In this document: in pieces, positions 43,456-54,463 of the stretch
How the letters are laid out: every line of letters begins with the position of its first letter
How positions within the stretch are numbered: the first letter of the stretch is position 1
Assembly (NCBI GenBank): GCA_002390285.1
Contig: DGPB01000011.1
Span: forward strand, 1 to 64,000
Reading direction: 5' to 3'
DNA: 64,000 nucleotides
Source of the DNA: Cellvibrionales bacterium UBA4451
GTDB lineage: Bacteria > Pseudomonadota > Gammaproteobacteria > Pseudomonadales > Porticoccaceae
Position numbers and translations under genes: made by a program
Notes under the pieces: model-generated
What the model saw: only the letters and a program-made list of their open reading frames with translations
Database searches by the model: none
Told to the model about the DNA's origin: nothing

Positions 43456-45822
43456 ATGAAACTACAAGCCTCTCAATTAACCCATCGTTTATCCGCCGAT
43501 CACCCCGCGCTTCAAGCTGATGCTGTTCCCGATGAATCACAGCTTATACCCGGACAACCACGCGCCACCAAAGCGCTAGAGCAAGGTATTGCTATTGATC
43601 AACCTGGTTACAATCTTTATTTAGCCGGCAAAAATGGCATAGGTCGTGTCCGCTATGTGATGAAGTATTTAGCACCGCTAGCCGCCAATGGAGAAACGCC
43701 ACAGGACTGGCTTTATGTTAAGAACTTCGATAACTCCAGCGAGCCCCACGCTATTAGCATGCCACCTGAGAAGGGCTTGTCATTAATACGAGATATCAAC
43801 AAATTAATTGACGCTTTGCTGGCTACCTTTCCCACCGTATTTGAAAACCCCAGCTACCTACAACAAAAAACAGCCCTGCAAAAAACCTTTGATCAAACCT
43901 ATGACCAAGCGGTAGAAGTCGTCGAACGATCTGCTAGCGCGATGCAAATCGCTGTCTATCGAGAAGATAGCTCAATTACCTTCACCCCCATTATCGATGG
44001 CCAAGTTGCCGATGAGTCTATGTTTGCACAAATGGGGGATGAACAACGCGAAACTTTTCGTGAAAATGTTGAAACACTGCAGACATTACTAAATGACAGT
44101 TTATTAGAACTTCCTCAGTGGCAGCGCGATTTCAATCATAAATTACGTGAGCTACTTACGTCCACCATCAACCAATCGCTCAAACCTTTGTTCGACCAAC
44201 TACAACAAAGCTATCAGGGTCATACCGGCGTACAACTTTATTTGGTACAAGTTTCTAGCTATTTACCGCGTTTTATAGAGGAAAATCTGAATGAATCACA
44301 AAGTAATTTAGCTGAGTCGATTATTAATAAACGGGCATTGTTAGAAGATCTTTTTCTCCCCAATTTAATAACCCGCTCCACCCATAATAGCGGCGCGCCT
44401 ATTATCCAGGAGTCAAACCCTAGTCATGCCAACTTGTTTGGTCGTATTAATATTATTTCGGAGCAAGGTTCTCTCAAAAGCAACCATCGACAAATTATCG
44501 CTGGCTCACTACATCGTGCTAATGGTGGCTTTCTGATTCTTGATATAGAAAAAGTATTGAGCGATCCATCAACGTGGAAAGCATTAAAGCGCTGTCTACG
44601 TGATGAAAAAATATATATGGAACCACCTGAAAACGAAATAATGGCAGGTCTACCACAATTATTAAAACCCGTATCGATCCCTCTTAAAGCCAAGATTATT
44701 TTAATCGGCCCCCGTGATATTTATTACACTCTCGAGCGTTTCGACCATGATTTTGATGAATTATTTAGAGTACTGGTAGACTTTAGCAGCCAAATTGATA
44801 ATACCCCGGAAAACTTGAAACAATTTACCCGTAATCTACTGCAACGAGCCAAAGAAGCTAATGTGGCAAAACTATCCAATTCAGCCATATCCCGTTTAGT
44901 AGAGTACGCCTCTCGCGTGGCTGAGCATCAACTGAAGTTTACCGCTTGTATTGACCCTATCTTGGAACTGGTTATTGAGGCGGATCATAGTCTTCAAAAA
45001 GCACATGATACAGAGATAACAGAAAAACATATTAACCGTGCAATAAATTCACGAGAACAGCGTAACGCTAGACTCTATGACCTCGTCAAAGAAGATATAC
45101 TTGGTGGCAGCATCGTCATCACCACCACCGGCAGTGCCGTTGGCCAAACAAACGGATTATCTGTCATTCAGGTCGGTGAAAGTAACTTTGGCTGTCCTGT
45201 GCGTATTACGGCTACCGTACACCCAGGGAAGTTAGGTGTGGTTGATATAGAGCGAGAGGTCGAACTAGGCCGGGCAGTTCACTCCAAAGGCGTATTACTT
45301 CTATCAGGCTACCTCTGCAGCCGTTACTGCAAAGAATTTCCGCTGGCTATATCAGCCCACCTAGCCATGGAACAATCCTATGGTTATGTTGACGGCGATA
45401 GCGCGTCACTCGCTGAAATTTGTGCATTATTATCAGCCTTAATAAATGCACCGCTACGCCAAGATCTTGCCATTACTGGCTCGGTCAATCAACGTGGTGA
45501 AGTACAAGCGGTGGGGGGGGTTAATGAAAAAATCGAAGGCTTTTTTGATATCTGTAATGCCCGAGGCCTCAGCGGCACGCAAGGCGTATTAATACCCGCC
45601 AGCAACAGCATTAATTTAATGCTTTCTGAAACCGTTATCAACGCCGTAGAAAACAATACTTTTAATATTTACACTGTAAGCAGTGTTGATGAAGCACTGC
45701 ATTTATTAACCGGAATGGAGATAGGGGAGGCTAATTTATCCTGTGTCTTTCCTTTGGAATCATTCAATGAACAAGTAGTTAAACGACTAACCAAATTCTC
45801 TACACTGCTAAAAAACAATTAG
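43456..45822 (+). CDS. Lon-like AAA protease (LonB/YcbZ type)
   Basis: 788-residue ATP-dependent protease. The C-terminal Lon protease domain has catalytic Ser649 (GDSAS) and Lys692 (VNEKIEG) as dyad. The N-terminal part (about 1-120) carries the degenerate nucleotide loop AGKNGIGRVRYV in place of a true Walker A, followed by a large insertion and the AAA body (NGGFLILDIEKVLS at about 355). This matches the soluble Lon-like group with an AAA_32 domain. An 8-G run lies at 45513-45520. It stands alone; no partner suggests a substrate. Confidence 0.93.
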   Translation: MKLQASQLTHRLSADHPALQADAVPDESQLIPGQPRATKALEQGIAIDQPGYNLYLAGKNGIGRVRYVMKYLAPLAANGETPQDWLYVKNFDNSSEPHAISMPPEKGLSLIRDINKLIDALLATFPTVFENPSYLQQKTALQKTFDQTYDQAVEVVERSASAMQIAVYREDSSITFTPIIDGQVADESMFAQMGDEQRETFRENVETLQTLLNDSLLELPQWQRDFNHKLRELLTSTINQSLKPLFDQLQQSYQGHTGVQLYLVQVSSYLPRFIEENLNESQSNLAESIINKRALLEDLFLPNLITRSTHNSGAPIIQESNPSHANLFGRINIISEQGSLKSNHRQIIAGSLHRANGGFLILDIEKVLSDPSTWKALKRCLRDEKIYMEPPENEIMAGLPQLLKPVSIPLKAKIILIGPRDIYYTLERFDHDFDELFRVLVDFSSQIDNTPENLKQFTRNLLQRAKEANVAKLSNSAISRLVEYASRVAEHQLKFTACIDPILELVIEADHSLQKAHDTEITEKHINRAINSREQRNARLYDLVKEDILGGSIVITTTGSAVGQTNGLSVIQVGESNFGCPVRITATVHPGKLGVVDIEREVELGRAVHSKGVLLLSGYLCSRYCKEFPLAISAHLAMEQSYGYVDGDSASLAEICALLSALINAPLRQDLAITGSVNQRGEVQAVGGVNEKIEGFFDICNARGLSGTQGVLIPASNSINLMLSETVINAVENNTFNIYTVSSVDEALHLLTGMEIGEANLSCVFPLESFNEQVVKRLTKFSTLLKNN

Positions 45823-46010
45823 TGTTTTAAATACATTAGCCATAGGGTACTGACAAGCTAACCATTACATGTAACACAATTAATCTTTTCCGCTTTAGCG
45901 TAGTGCTGCTATTCAACGACGTCTTTTTTTGTGTTTTTTTCTTTGTTAGTACTATTCTGTCGCGTCCTCCCTATAATGATCTTTACATAGGGCAAGGCGG
46001 TAACATATTA

Positions 46011-46685
46011 ATGTGTTTTTCAATTACTGCCAGCTTTTCGAGTGCTGCAATCCTGATCACCGGGGGATTGTTCTGTTTAAAGAAAACAGCTCACGCTAAT
46101 AAACCATATTGGGTGTTTGCCCTATTACCATTGATGTTTGGTATACAACAGGCCATTGAAGGTGTCGTATGGTGGGCGCTAGGTGCTAACCACCCTGAAA
46201 ATCTTCGGTTGTCCGCGTTAGGGTTCCTGTTTTTTTCACACTTTATCTGGCTAGTATGGATTCCATTCTCATGCTATCAAACCGAACCCTCCAACAACCG
46301 AAAAATGTTGTTCTTGCTGATATCTGGAACTGGCGTCATCTTTGGTGCCTCAATGTTTACGCCATTTCTACTTTATTCGGACTGGTTGACAGTCTCGGCG
46401 GTCAATCATTCTATTGCCTACCAGACCACATTGATCTATGACGAGTATCTGCCCAGAATTGTTGTTACCGCAGGGTATATGCTGATCGTTCTAGTTCCAT
46501 TGATGCTGTCGTCTGGCCGGCATCATAGGATTTTGGGAATGCTTGCTCTGCTCTCAGCAGTTTTGACAATGGCATTCTTCAATTTTGCATTTATTTCGGT
46601 CTGGTGTTATTTCGCAGCAGTTATTTCTTTGTATGTTTATTACATTACCGTCATTAAGCCAGAGTCCGTAACACGCCATGCCTGA
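46011..46685 (+). CDS. Membrane protein, DUF6629-like
   Basis: 224 residues with about seven membrane helices and the N-terminal MCFSITASFSSAAILIT pattern seen in DUF6629 proteins. ATG 46011 is chosen for that reason, supported by AAGGCGG upstream. Function unknown. Confidence 0.7.
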   Translation: MCFSITASFSSAAILITGGLFCLKKTAHANKPYWVFALLPLMFGIQQAIEGVVWWALGANHPENLRLSALGFLFFSHFIWLVWIPFSCYQTEPSNNRKMLFLLISGTGVIFGASMFTPFLLYSDWLTVSAVNHSIAYQTTLIYDEYLPRIVVTAGYMLIVLVPLMLSSGRHHRILGMLALLSAVLTMAFFNFAFISVWCYFAAVISLYVYYITVIKPESVTRHA

Positions 46686-46782
46686 TCTTGGTAGATGCAG
46701 GGCATTGAGGTCTGAGGTTAACCCGCTTATACACAGCTATAGTTTCATGCCGCAAAGGAAACACATGGTGTAATGTGCTGTT

Positions 46783-47379
46783 TTAAATTCCTACCGCGCC
46801 TTTCCCCATGGAGCCGACAGCGTCTTGAATTGGCCCCAGTGGGTTATCAAGACTAACTTCCTCATCAATGATGGGCACACCGCTCCAAATCTTGTACACC
46901 ACAAGACCATGATCAATAACAATCAACGCGTTAAAATTCCAGCCGGTTTCTATTCTGTCACGCTTAAATTTCAATAAATCCAAAAATACATTACCAACCC
47001 GCTTGCTTGTACTGACCCCTGGCGTGGCCTCATAGGCAAGGCATGCTTCTCGGGAGGCAATGCATGCACGCACACTCGGCGGTAAATCTTCAGGCTTCAC
47101 TGAATCATTTGGGCTAAATTTTCTAATAATATCCAGATAGGACAAAATTCTCACATTTGGGGTGGTATAGGGATCAAAACCCAGTGCTTGGAGATCTGAC
47201 GTGACCGTGTCGAATAGAACAATGTTGTCGTATGACGTTTTAGCCTCATCAAAACTATTCCACTGGGATTTAGTTCTTGCTTCACCTGTTGGCAAAGCGC
47301 TACTACAAGACACCAACACCAATGCCAGCCCAGAGAGTAGACACCAATTCAGATAAAGAGACCTTCTATTTTTCTGCAT
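46783..47379 (-). CDS. Putative lipoprotein, unknown function
   Basis: 198 residues with a lipoprotein signal (basic MQKNRRS, hydrophobic core, VSC at about 24-26). The mature part contains NIVLFDTVTSDLQALGFDPY, RACIASREACLAY and a C-terminal GPIQDAVGSMGKGAVGI. No family is named with certainty. It is convergent with the DUF6629 gene. Confidence 0.65.
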   Translation of the reverse strand: MQKNRRSLYLNWCLLSGLALVLVSCSSALPTGEARTKSQWNSFDEAKTSYDNIVLFDTVTSDLQALGFDPYTTPNVRILSYLDIIRKFSPNDSVKPEDLPPSVRACIASREACLAYEATPGVSTSKRVGNVFLDLLKFKRDRIETGWNFNALIVIDHGLVVYKIWSGVPIIDEEVSLDNPLGPIQDAVGSMGKGAVGI

Positions 47380-47678
47380 CAAGCCCAAACCAACCTTATC
47401 AATATTCCAATCATTACATTATATACAAGGCTTGGTCTAGATAAAAAAATCCACCGATATCTGTCTCCCCTATGCAGACTTATTGCTTGGTCTTTTGAAC
47501 GCGGAATGGTTGATCCATTTAATCTAGCTGGCCTCATAACCTATGAAGAAGCGGTCATTGACGTGTATGCCAGCTGATCTATATCCTGTTGCCTCTTACA
47601 CCCAATAGATAGGCCACCTACATAGATACTCATCGGAAAATTTGTCCGGTGAAGATTTCAAGACTGGACATAAACGTT

Positions 47679-48845
47679 ATGCTTTCAAATCACCTACGTT
47701 TGCCTTTTATTAAGGTTGTAACAACGCTCATCGTTGTCACGGCTGGTATCTATTACATGACGTCCGGGAGCAGCATTGCACAAGATAGCGTGATGCCCGC
47801 GGCTCCCACTGTCGAAGTGACCACATTACAGCTCCAATCTGTTCGCACCTGGACAAACTTTTCTGGTCGGTTGAGTGCTGTGGATAGCGCGGATATCAAG
47901 CCGCTGGTGAGCGGAGAAATCACGCAAGTCCTGTTTGAAGATGGCCAAGAGGTCAAAAAAGATGCGCCATTATTTGTGATCGACCCACGGCCTTATGAAG
48001 CAACTGTTAAACGGGCTCAAGCTCAGCTCGCCTCAGCAACCTCTCGTGCCAAGTTAGCCAAAGATGAACTGAACCGCACTCAACGGCTAATCGACCGGAA
48101 GCTCATTTCTGCAAGTGTTCATGACACAGCCCACAATGAGTATCAGATGGCGTCTGCTGCCATTAGCGAAGCCGAAAGTAACTTGGTTCAGGCTCGTTTG
48201 AGTCTGGAATACTCTCATATTACCGCTCCCTTTGATGGCCGGATAAGCCGGGCAGAGCTCACCGAGGGTAATATTGTCGAGACTGGCTCAAACGCCCCCA
48301 TACTCGCTACGCTTGTGTCACACAAAAAGCTTTACGCTGAATTTAACGTAGATGAGCAAACCTACATCAAGTCTGTCCGTAGCTCTCTGAACACTAGCGC
48401 AATGCCAGTAGAACTGACCTTGGCTGCCGAGGACAGCGTTGTCTACAAGGGACACATTCACTCATTCGATAACCGGCTAAATAGCTCAAGCGGCACCATT
48501 CGTGCACGAGCAACTTTTGAAAATATAGATGGAGTACTAACACCGGGCATGTTTGCCAACATTCGACTGGGCTCTACTACCAAAACAGAGATTCTGTTAA
48601 TTCCTCAACGCGCTGTGGGCACCAACCAAAACAAGAAGTTTGTCTACATCGTCAATGCCGAGAACAAGGCAACGTATAGGGAGGTGACACTGGGGCAATA
48701 TCACAATGACTACCGAGTCATACTCAGTGGCCTACACCCGGGAGAACGCATTGTGGTAAATGGTCTTTCCCATATTAGCCCCAACATGATAGTAACCTCC
48801 ATACCCGCCAACAACATCCCGACTAAAACTGGGACAGAGGACTAA
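47679..48845 (+). CDS. RND efflux periplasmic adaptor (MexA/AcrA type)
   Basis: About 388 residues. An N-terminal membrane or signal segment (LPFIKVVTTLIVVTAGIYY) is followed by the barrel-sandwich half motif VSGEITQVLFEDGQEVKKD, the alpha-helical hairpin (about 95-165), LSLEYSHITAPFDGRISRAE and the C-terminal membrane-proximal domain. GTG 47649 is an alternative start 10 codons upstream. It precedes the inner-membrane pump by 64 bp. Confidence 0.93.
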   Translation: MLSNHLRLPFIKVVTTLIVVTAGIYYMTSGSSIAQDSVMPAAPTVEVTTLQLQSVRTWTNFSGRLSAVDSADIKPLVSGEITQVLFEDGQEVKKDAPLFVIDPRPYEATVKRAQAQLASATSRAKLAKDELNRTQRLIDRKLISASVHDTAHNEYQMASAAISEAESNLVQARLSLEYSHITAPFDGRISRAELTEGNIVETGSNAPILATLVSHKKLYAEFNVDEQTYIKSVRSSLNTSAMPVELTLAAEDSVVYKGHIHSFDNRLNSSSGTIRARATFENIDGVLTPGMFANIRLGSTTKTEILLIPQRAVGTNQNKKFVYIVNAENKATYREVTLGQYHNDYRVILSGLHPGERIVVNGLSHISPNMIVTSIPANNIPTKTGTED

Positions 48846-48909
48846 TGTTGGACAGACGCAGAGCTATCCAGCATCGATTACTCGCTAATATCAGCCCTAT
48901 AGAATCGTT

Positions 48910-51900
48910 ATGAATATTTCAAGATTTTTTGTCGATCGACCCATCTTTGCTGGTGTTCTCTCGGTGCTTATCTTTATCGCTGGGCTGCTGGCCATGTTCC
49001 AGCTACCGATATCCGAATACCCTGAAGTTGCACCGCCCTCTGTTGTGATCACAGCCTCCTACCCTGGCGCCAACCCAAAGGTGATTGCTGCAACCGTAGC
49101 AACGCCTCTGGAAGAACAGCTCAGTGGTGTAGAAAACATGCTCTACATGTTCTCCCAAGGAACATCCGATGGGCGCATGGCACTGACGGTTACCTTCAAA
49201 ATTGGTACCGACCCCGACCTTGCTCAGCAAATGGTTCAGAATCGTGTGACACAGGCTTTACCTCGACTCCCAGACGTTACCCGCCAGCTTGGCCTAACGG
49301 TGGTTAAAAGCTCACCAGACCTCACTATGGTCGTACACCTAGTATCACCAGACAAAAGTTATGACGAGCTTTATCTGCGTAATTACGCACTGATGCATGT
49401 CAAAGATGAGTTGGCCAAGGTGTCAGGCGTCGGCAGTGTGCGCCTGTTCGGTTCAGGGGACTACGCCATGCGCATTTGGCTTAATCCAGAAAAAATTGCC
49501 GAAAGAAATCTCACGGCAAATGATGTCGTAGCAGCCATTCGTGAGCAAAATATACAGGTTGCAGCAGGTGTTATCGGTGGTGCCCCGATGACAAGCCCTG
49601 TGGATGTGCAACTACCCATCAATGCCAAAGGTAGACTGGAAACACCAGAAGAGTTTGGTGAGATCATTATCCGGGCGGGAGCTATAGGCAACATAACTCG
49701 ACTGAAGGATGTTGCCCGAATCGAGCTGGCAGCGGCCAGCTACAGCCTGAATGCGATGCTGGACAACCAGCCAGCTGTCGCCATTCCAATATTCCAAGCA
49801 CCGGGTGCCAATGCCATAAACATCTCTGACGATGTACGCGAAACCATGGCGGAGCTAAAACACCGTTTCCCTCCTGGAGTTGACTATCAGGTTGTCTATG
49901 ATCCGACAGTATTCGTCAAGGATTCGATCAAAGCGGTCATCATCACCCTGCTGGAAGCATTAGCACTGGTGATAGTGGTAGTGGTGTTATTTTTACAAAC
50001 TTGGCGCGCATCCATCATCCCACTGCTGGCTGTTCCTGTTTCAATCGTTGGCACCTTTTCACTCATGTGGTTGTTTGGGTTTTCCATTAATACGCTGTCC
50101 CTGTTTGGGCTAGTTCTGGCCATCGGTATTGTGGTCGATGATGCCATCGTGGTAGTGGAAAACGTCGAACGCAATATCGCGGATGGTCTAACACCCCGCC
50201 AAGCCAGCTATAAGGCCATGCAAGAAGTCAGCGGTCCAATCATCGCCATATCACTGACACTGGTGGCGGTATTTGTACCCATTGCCTTCGTGAGCGGCCT
50301 AACTGGCCAGTTTTATAAACAATTTGCATTGACTATTGCCATCTCCACTGTGATTTCCGCCTTTAATTCACTGACCTTAAGCCCCGCTCTTTCGGCCCTA
50401 TTATTAAGAGATCACAACGCACCCAAGGATTGGTTGACTCGTTTCATCGATAAGCTTTTCGGTCGTTTCTTTAAGCTCTTCAATCGAAGTTTTAAACGTG
50501 CCTCCGATGGCTACTCAACAAAGGTAACGACTCTTCTTGGGCGAAAATCCTTAGCTGTGGCGGTATATTTAATACTAATTGCTATAACCTTTGTCGGATT
50601 TAACACTCTGCCAGACGGTTTCGTACCGGCACAGGACAAACAATACCTGATCAGTTTTGCACAGCTGCCCGATGGTTCGACTCTGGCCCGAACCGAACAG
50701 GTCATCAAGGAAATGGGCAACATTGCCCTCTCCGAGCCAGGGGTTAAAAATGCAGTGCAATTCCCCGGCCTATCGGTGAATGGCTTTAGCAATAGTGCCA
50801 GTGCCGGTATTGTTTTCCTAACACTGGAATCATTTAGCAATCGTCAAAGTGAGGATTTGTCTGCTGCAGCTATCGCCCAAAAACTACAAATGAAATACGG
50901 GGGTATTGAAGAAGCATTCGTTGTAATTTTCCCACCACCTCCTGTCAGAGGCTTGGGGACGACGGGCGGCTTCAAACTGCAAATTGAAGACCGCGCCGAC
51001 CTTGGCTATGAAAGACTTGCAGAAGTGGTACAAAACGTACAACAGGCCGCATGGCAGGACCCGGTGCTTTCGAATGTGTATTCCAATTACAAGATCAATG
51101 TCCCTCAACTGTATGCAGACTTGGATCGCACCAAAGCCAAGCAGCTGGGACTCAATATCAAAGATATCTTCGATACCATGCAGATCTACCTTGGCTCCCT
51201 GTATGTGAATGACTTCAATCAGTTTGGCCGAACATATCAGGTCATCGCTCAGGCCGATGCAGACTATCGCGCCAGCCCAGACGATGCACTGAACTTAAAA
51301 GTTCGCAATAACAAGGGTGAGATGGTGCCATTGGGTAGTATCTTAAAGATGCAAGAAAGCTATGGCCCCGAAAGTGCGGCTCACTACAACGGCTACTTGG
51401 CTGCGGACCTAAATGGCAATGCGGCACCAGGCCACTCTAGCGGTGAAGCGCAAGAGGCCATCAGCGGTATTCTGAGTCGTCTTTTACCATCAGGGATAGC
51501 GTTTGAATGGACTGAGTTGAGCTATCAGCAAGTACTCAGTGGCAATACCGCCATTTATATTTTCCCACTATGCTTACTACTCGTATTCTTAGTGCTGGCA
51601 GCACAATATGAGAGTCTAGTTCTACCATTAGTCGTCATTTCCATTGTCCCCTTGTCGATCCTCTCCGCCGTTTTCGGTGTATGGGTAACAGATGGAGACA
51701 ATAATATTTTCACTCAAATTAGCCTGTTTGTTCTAGCGGGGCTCGCCAGTAAAAACGCCATTTTAATTGTGGAATTTGCTCGCGAACTGGAGCGACAGGG
51801 GATGGCAACCTACCAAGCCGCGATCACCGCTAGCCGCATGCGTTTACGACCAATTTTGATGACGTCCTTCGCCTTTATCATGGGGGTGGTGCCGATGGTA

Positions 51901-52086
51901 TTTTCAACCGGGGCTGGTGCAGAGATGCGCAATGATATTGGCGTAGCCGTCTTTTCTGGCATGCTAGGCGTGACCTTCTTTGGCCTGTTCTTTACACCGA
52001 TTTTTTATCTATTACTGCGCAAGCTGGAAGGCAAGCGGAAGTACTCACAACCGTCTACTGACGACACCCCCCACTTAGGGAACTAG
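48910..52086 (+). CDS. RND multidrug efflux pump, HAE1 family (MexB/AcrB type)
   Basis: 1058 residues: N-terminal MNISRFFVDRPIFAGVLSVLIFIAG, TM4 motif GLVLAIGIVVDDAIVVVENV with the paired Asp residues of the proton relay, a second TM block from about 560, and the Lys in GLASKNAILIVEFA (TM10). The type is hydrophobe/amphiphile (HAE1), distinct from the metal pump in element 1. No outer-membrane channel or regulator is adjacent, so it must borrow a TolC-like partner from elsewhere. Confidence 0.95.
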   Translation: MNISRFFVDRPIFAGVLSVLIFIAGLLAMFQLPISEYPEVAPPSVVITASYPGANPKVIAATVATPLEEQLSGVENMLYMFSQGTSDGRMALTVTFKIGTDPDLAQQMVQNRVTQALPRLPDVTRQLGLTVVKSSPDLTMVVHLVSPDKSYDELYLRNYALMHVKDELAKVSGVGSVRLFGSGDYAMRIWLNPEKIAERNLTANDVVAAIREQNIQVAAGVIGGAPMTSPVDVQLPINAKGRLETPEEFGEIIIRAGAIGNITRLKDVARIELAAASYSLNAMLDNQPAVAIPIFQAPGANAINISDDVRETMAELKHRFPPGVDYQVVYDPTVFVKDSIKAVIITLLEALALVIVVVVLFLQTWRASIIPLLAVPVSIVGTFSLMWLFGFSINTLSLFGLVLAIGIVVDDAIVVVENVERNIADGLTPRQASYKAMQEVSGPIIAISLTLVAVFVPIAFVSGLTGQFYKQFALTIAISTVISAFNSLTLSPALSALLLRDHNAPKDWLTRFIDKLFGRFFKLFNRSFKRASDGYSTKVTTLLGRKSLAVAVYLILIAITFVGFNTLPDGFVPAQDKQYLISFAQLPDGSTLARTEQVIKEMGNIALSEPGVKNAVQFPGLSVNGFSNSASAGIVFLTLESFSNRQSEDLSAAAIAQKLQMKYGGIEEAFVVIFPPPPVRGLGTTGGFKLQIEDRADLGYERLAEVVQNVQQAAWQDPVLSNVYSNYKINVPQLYADLDRTKAKQLGLNIKDIFDTMQIYLGSLYVNDFNQFGRTYQVIAQADADYRASPDDALNLKVRNNKGEMVPLGSILKMQESYGPESAAHYNGYLAADLNGNAAPGHSSGEAQEAISGILSRLLPSGIAFEWTELSYQQVLSGNTAIYIFPLCLLLVFLVLAAQYESLVLPLVVISIVPLSILSAVFGVWVTDGDNNIFTQISLFVLAGLASKNAILIVEFARELERQGMATYQAAITASRMRLRPILMTSFAFIMGVVPMVFSTGAGAEMRNDIGVAVFSGMLGVTFFGLFFTPIFYLLLRKLEGKRKYSQPSTDDTPHLGN

Positions 52087-52213
52087 AAATCTGTAGCAAA
52101 GGCGACGTCTTAATATTTACAGCAATCTCTGCTTAAAACCTAAGGTTGCAACAAAGTGCCTCCTAAAGTGACACTTTGTTGCTCACGCGCTTCAGTTGTA
52201 ATGGCCAAGGGTA

Positions 52214-53578
52214 CTACTGAATCACCAGATACAAGGCGCGACCATTGCGATTAACCTGCAATAACACCGATTGCTTGTTATAAGACAGCGCTTCCTGAAA
52301 GCTCTTAATATTGTTAACCCGCTGGCGGTTGGCGCCAACAATGATATCTCCAGGCCTTAAACCACCATAAGCCGCTACAGAATTAGGTGATAACGCAGCG
52401 ACAAGAACACCCTCACCATCAGGATTGTTTTCAAATTGAGCCCCTTCCAGCAGCGAATGAAGCTTGTCACTAACAGAAGCAAGCTGCTGTGGCTCACCCA
52501 CGGTTACCCCTAGCTTTTTGGTTTTTCCTTCTCGAATCAAGGTAAGCTTAACCTTATCCCCAATTTCCTTTATACCGATCTGACTACGCAATTGACCCGT
52601 TGAGCTGGTCGTAATTCCATCAACAGCAACAATGATATCTCCAGCTTTAAGCCCCGCCTTCTCAGCTGATGAGTCTTCACCAACCCCCGTAATTAACACG
52701 CCTTGCTGGCCATTCTTCAGATCAAACGCTTTGCTCAACTCGGGAGAAATATCCTGTATCCCTATACCCAACTGCCCGCGACGAACCTCTCCATGGGCAA
52801 TAATTTGCTCCATGCTGGCTTTAGCCATGTTGATAGGGATAGCAAAGCCAATACCCACATTGCCACCCGCCGGGGCAAGAATCGCCGTATTGATACCTAT
52901 CAGCTCACCATGCAAGTTAACCAACGCGCCACCGGAATTACCGGGATTAATGGAAGCATCCGTCTGGATAAAGTTTTCATAGCCCTCTATACCCAACCCC
53001 GTACGCTCCAACGCACTGACAATCCCGGTTGTCACTGTCTGCCCCAAACCAAAAGGGCTGCCGATAGCGACAACAAAGTCACCTACTTCTAATACCCTAG
53101 AATCGCCCAGAGGTACTTGAGATAAATCTTCAGCATCAATCTGAAGAATAGCTATATCCAGCTCCGGATCAGAACCTTTCACTTCGGCAGTAAAGGTGCG
53201 CCCGTCTGCCAGCGATATCTGTACCTCATCGGCACCATCTATCACATGAGAGTTGGTCATCACGATGCCATTTTGAGCATCGACAATGACGCCTGACCCG
53301 GCACTTTGCTGACGTCTTTTTGGTGCCTGCCGGGGCATTTGTTGTTGGTCAGGGACATTAAAAAAACGCCTAAAAAAAGGATCATTCAATAGCGGATTTT
53401 GGGCCTGTTGCTTGGAAAAGGTAGCGATATTGACGACGGCTGGATTGACCTGCTTCAACATAGGGGACAGCGAAGGAAGTTTGTTTCCATCTCCATCTGA
53501 TAGGGGTAAAGCAGCCTGCACTACCGCCGCAAAACAAAGCATGGACACTGCAAACAACCATTGACGAGCCTGGTGCAT
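52214..53578 (-). CDS. Periplasmic serine protease, DegQ/MucD (HtrA) family
   Basis: 454 residues: signal peptide (cleavage probably after VQA near 22), trypsin-like domain with the triad His111 (TNSHVIDG), Asp141 (SDPELDIAI), Ser215 (GNSGGAL), and two PDZ domains (about 275-365, 380-454). It degrades or refolds misfolded envelope proteins; in pseudomonads MucD restrains the alginate sigma factor. The loop before the triad (about 53-91) is long and Gln/Arg rich. Confidence 0.95.
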   Translation of the reverse strand: MHQARQWLFAVSMLCFAAVVQAALPLSDGDGNKLPSLSPMLKQVNPAVVNIATFSKQQAQNPLLNDPFFRRFFNVPDQQQMPRQAPKRRQQSAGSGVIVDAQNGIVMTNSHVIDGADEVQISLADGRTFTAEVKGSDPELDIAILQIDAEDLSQVPLGDSRVLEVGDFVVAIGSPFGLGQTVTTGIVSALERTGLGIEGYENFIQTDASINPGNSGGALVNLHGELIGINTAILAPAGGNVGIGFAIPINMAKASMEQIIAHGEVRRGQLGIGIQDISPELSKAFDLKNGQQGVLITGVGEDSSAEKAGLKAGDIIVAVDGITTSSTGQLRSQIGIKEIGDKVKLTLIREGKTKKLGVTVGEPQQLASVSDKLHSLLEGAQFENNPDGEGVLVAALSPNSVAAYGGLRPGDIIVGANRQRVNNIKSFQEALSYNKQSVLLQVNRNGRALYLVIQ

Positions 53579-53700
53579 AGAAACTACTCCTAGTTGTGAC
53601 TATTTTATCTCTACTTAATTGGTGATCGAATACGGCAATTCAACTGCCCGATATGGCTGTCATCAAAAAAGCGGTATTGTTGCCAGAACTCTATAATTAA

Positions 53701-53713
53701 GTCTCACTGAGAC
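53701..53713. promoter_or_regulatory. Palindrome upstream of the HtrA gene
   Basis: GTCTCACTGAGAC is a perfect 6-bp inverted repeat around one base, 123 bp before the protease start, with a further half copy GTCTCA 10 bp on. It might be an operator or a chance palindrome. Confidence 0.35.
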
Positions 53714-53839
53714 CCACGTCTCATCAAAAAATTCCAGTAAGTTTGGTTTAAACTATTTATTGTTGATCTGAACTTTTGCAACTAATAAGAACAGGGCCAA
53801 TGCCCACCGTCGATGACATGAATCCTTAAATCAGAGAAC

Positions 53840-54259
53840 CTATCTCACCACTAAGACCGAAATTGGAGCAAAGAGTGAGACTTGATCACTCAATGTACCA
53901 AGGCCCCGCTCCTCTTTGTTAAATGTACGAGACGTCATCACTATCAAGTCAATAGCCTTTTCCTGCGAAAACCGAAGAATTTCTTGCGCCCTTTTCCCCA
54001 CCAGAATCGTTTTATCAATGGGAACATCGGCAAACTCTTCCTGAAACTTGCGCTGCCAATCACTTAATTTTTGATCGGCCTGCTTAGCTAACTTCAGGTA
54101 GAAATTTTCAACTTCAGCATCAGGCTCACCACCCATTTTTTCTACAACATGTAGCAGCTGAACACTGCCATGATTTTGTGAAGCCATGGTTAATGCAGTT
54201 TGGATAGAAAGCTCACTCTTATCCGCTAAGTCTGTAGGCACCAGAATATTTTTATACAT
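53840..54259 (-). CDS. Universal stress protein (UspA family)
   Basis: 139 residues: MYKNILVPTDLADKSELSI at the start, LLHVV in strand 2, IDLIVMTSRTFN and the C-terminal LSDQVSLFAPISVLVVR. The classical ATP loop G-2x-G-9x-G-S/T is not clearly present (RTFNKEERGLGTLSDQ), so it may be a non-ATP-binding form. The second of two adjacent ATGs is chosen, as AGGA then stands 7 nt away. Confidence 0.88.
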   Translation of the reverse strand: MYKNILVPTDLADKSELSIQTALTMASQNHGSVQLLHVVEKMGGEPDAEVENFYLKLAKQADQKLSDWQRKFQEEFADVPIDKTILVGKRAQEILRFSQEKAIDLIVMTSRTFNKEERGLGTLSDQVSLFAPISVLVVR

Positions 54260-54463
54260 CATCAAATCCTGCATAAGATTATCTATAGAGGGTACTAAAA
54301 GAATAGACACAGATGGCTGGGTATTCAATCTCACCAAATGACATAGCCCAACCAAACTTGGTAAATGATCATAGACCTTGGTCAGATAGGTGGTAGCGTC
54401 ACTTACAAGCTAAGATGTAATGATGTGTTTGACTCTAATGCAAAAAATACGAGGGTAACGGCA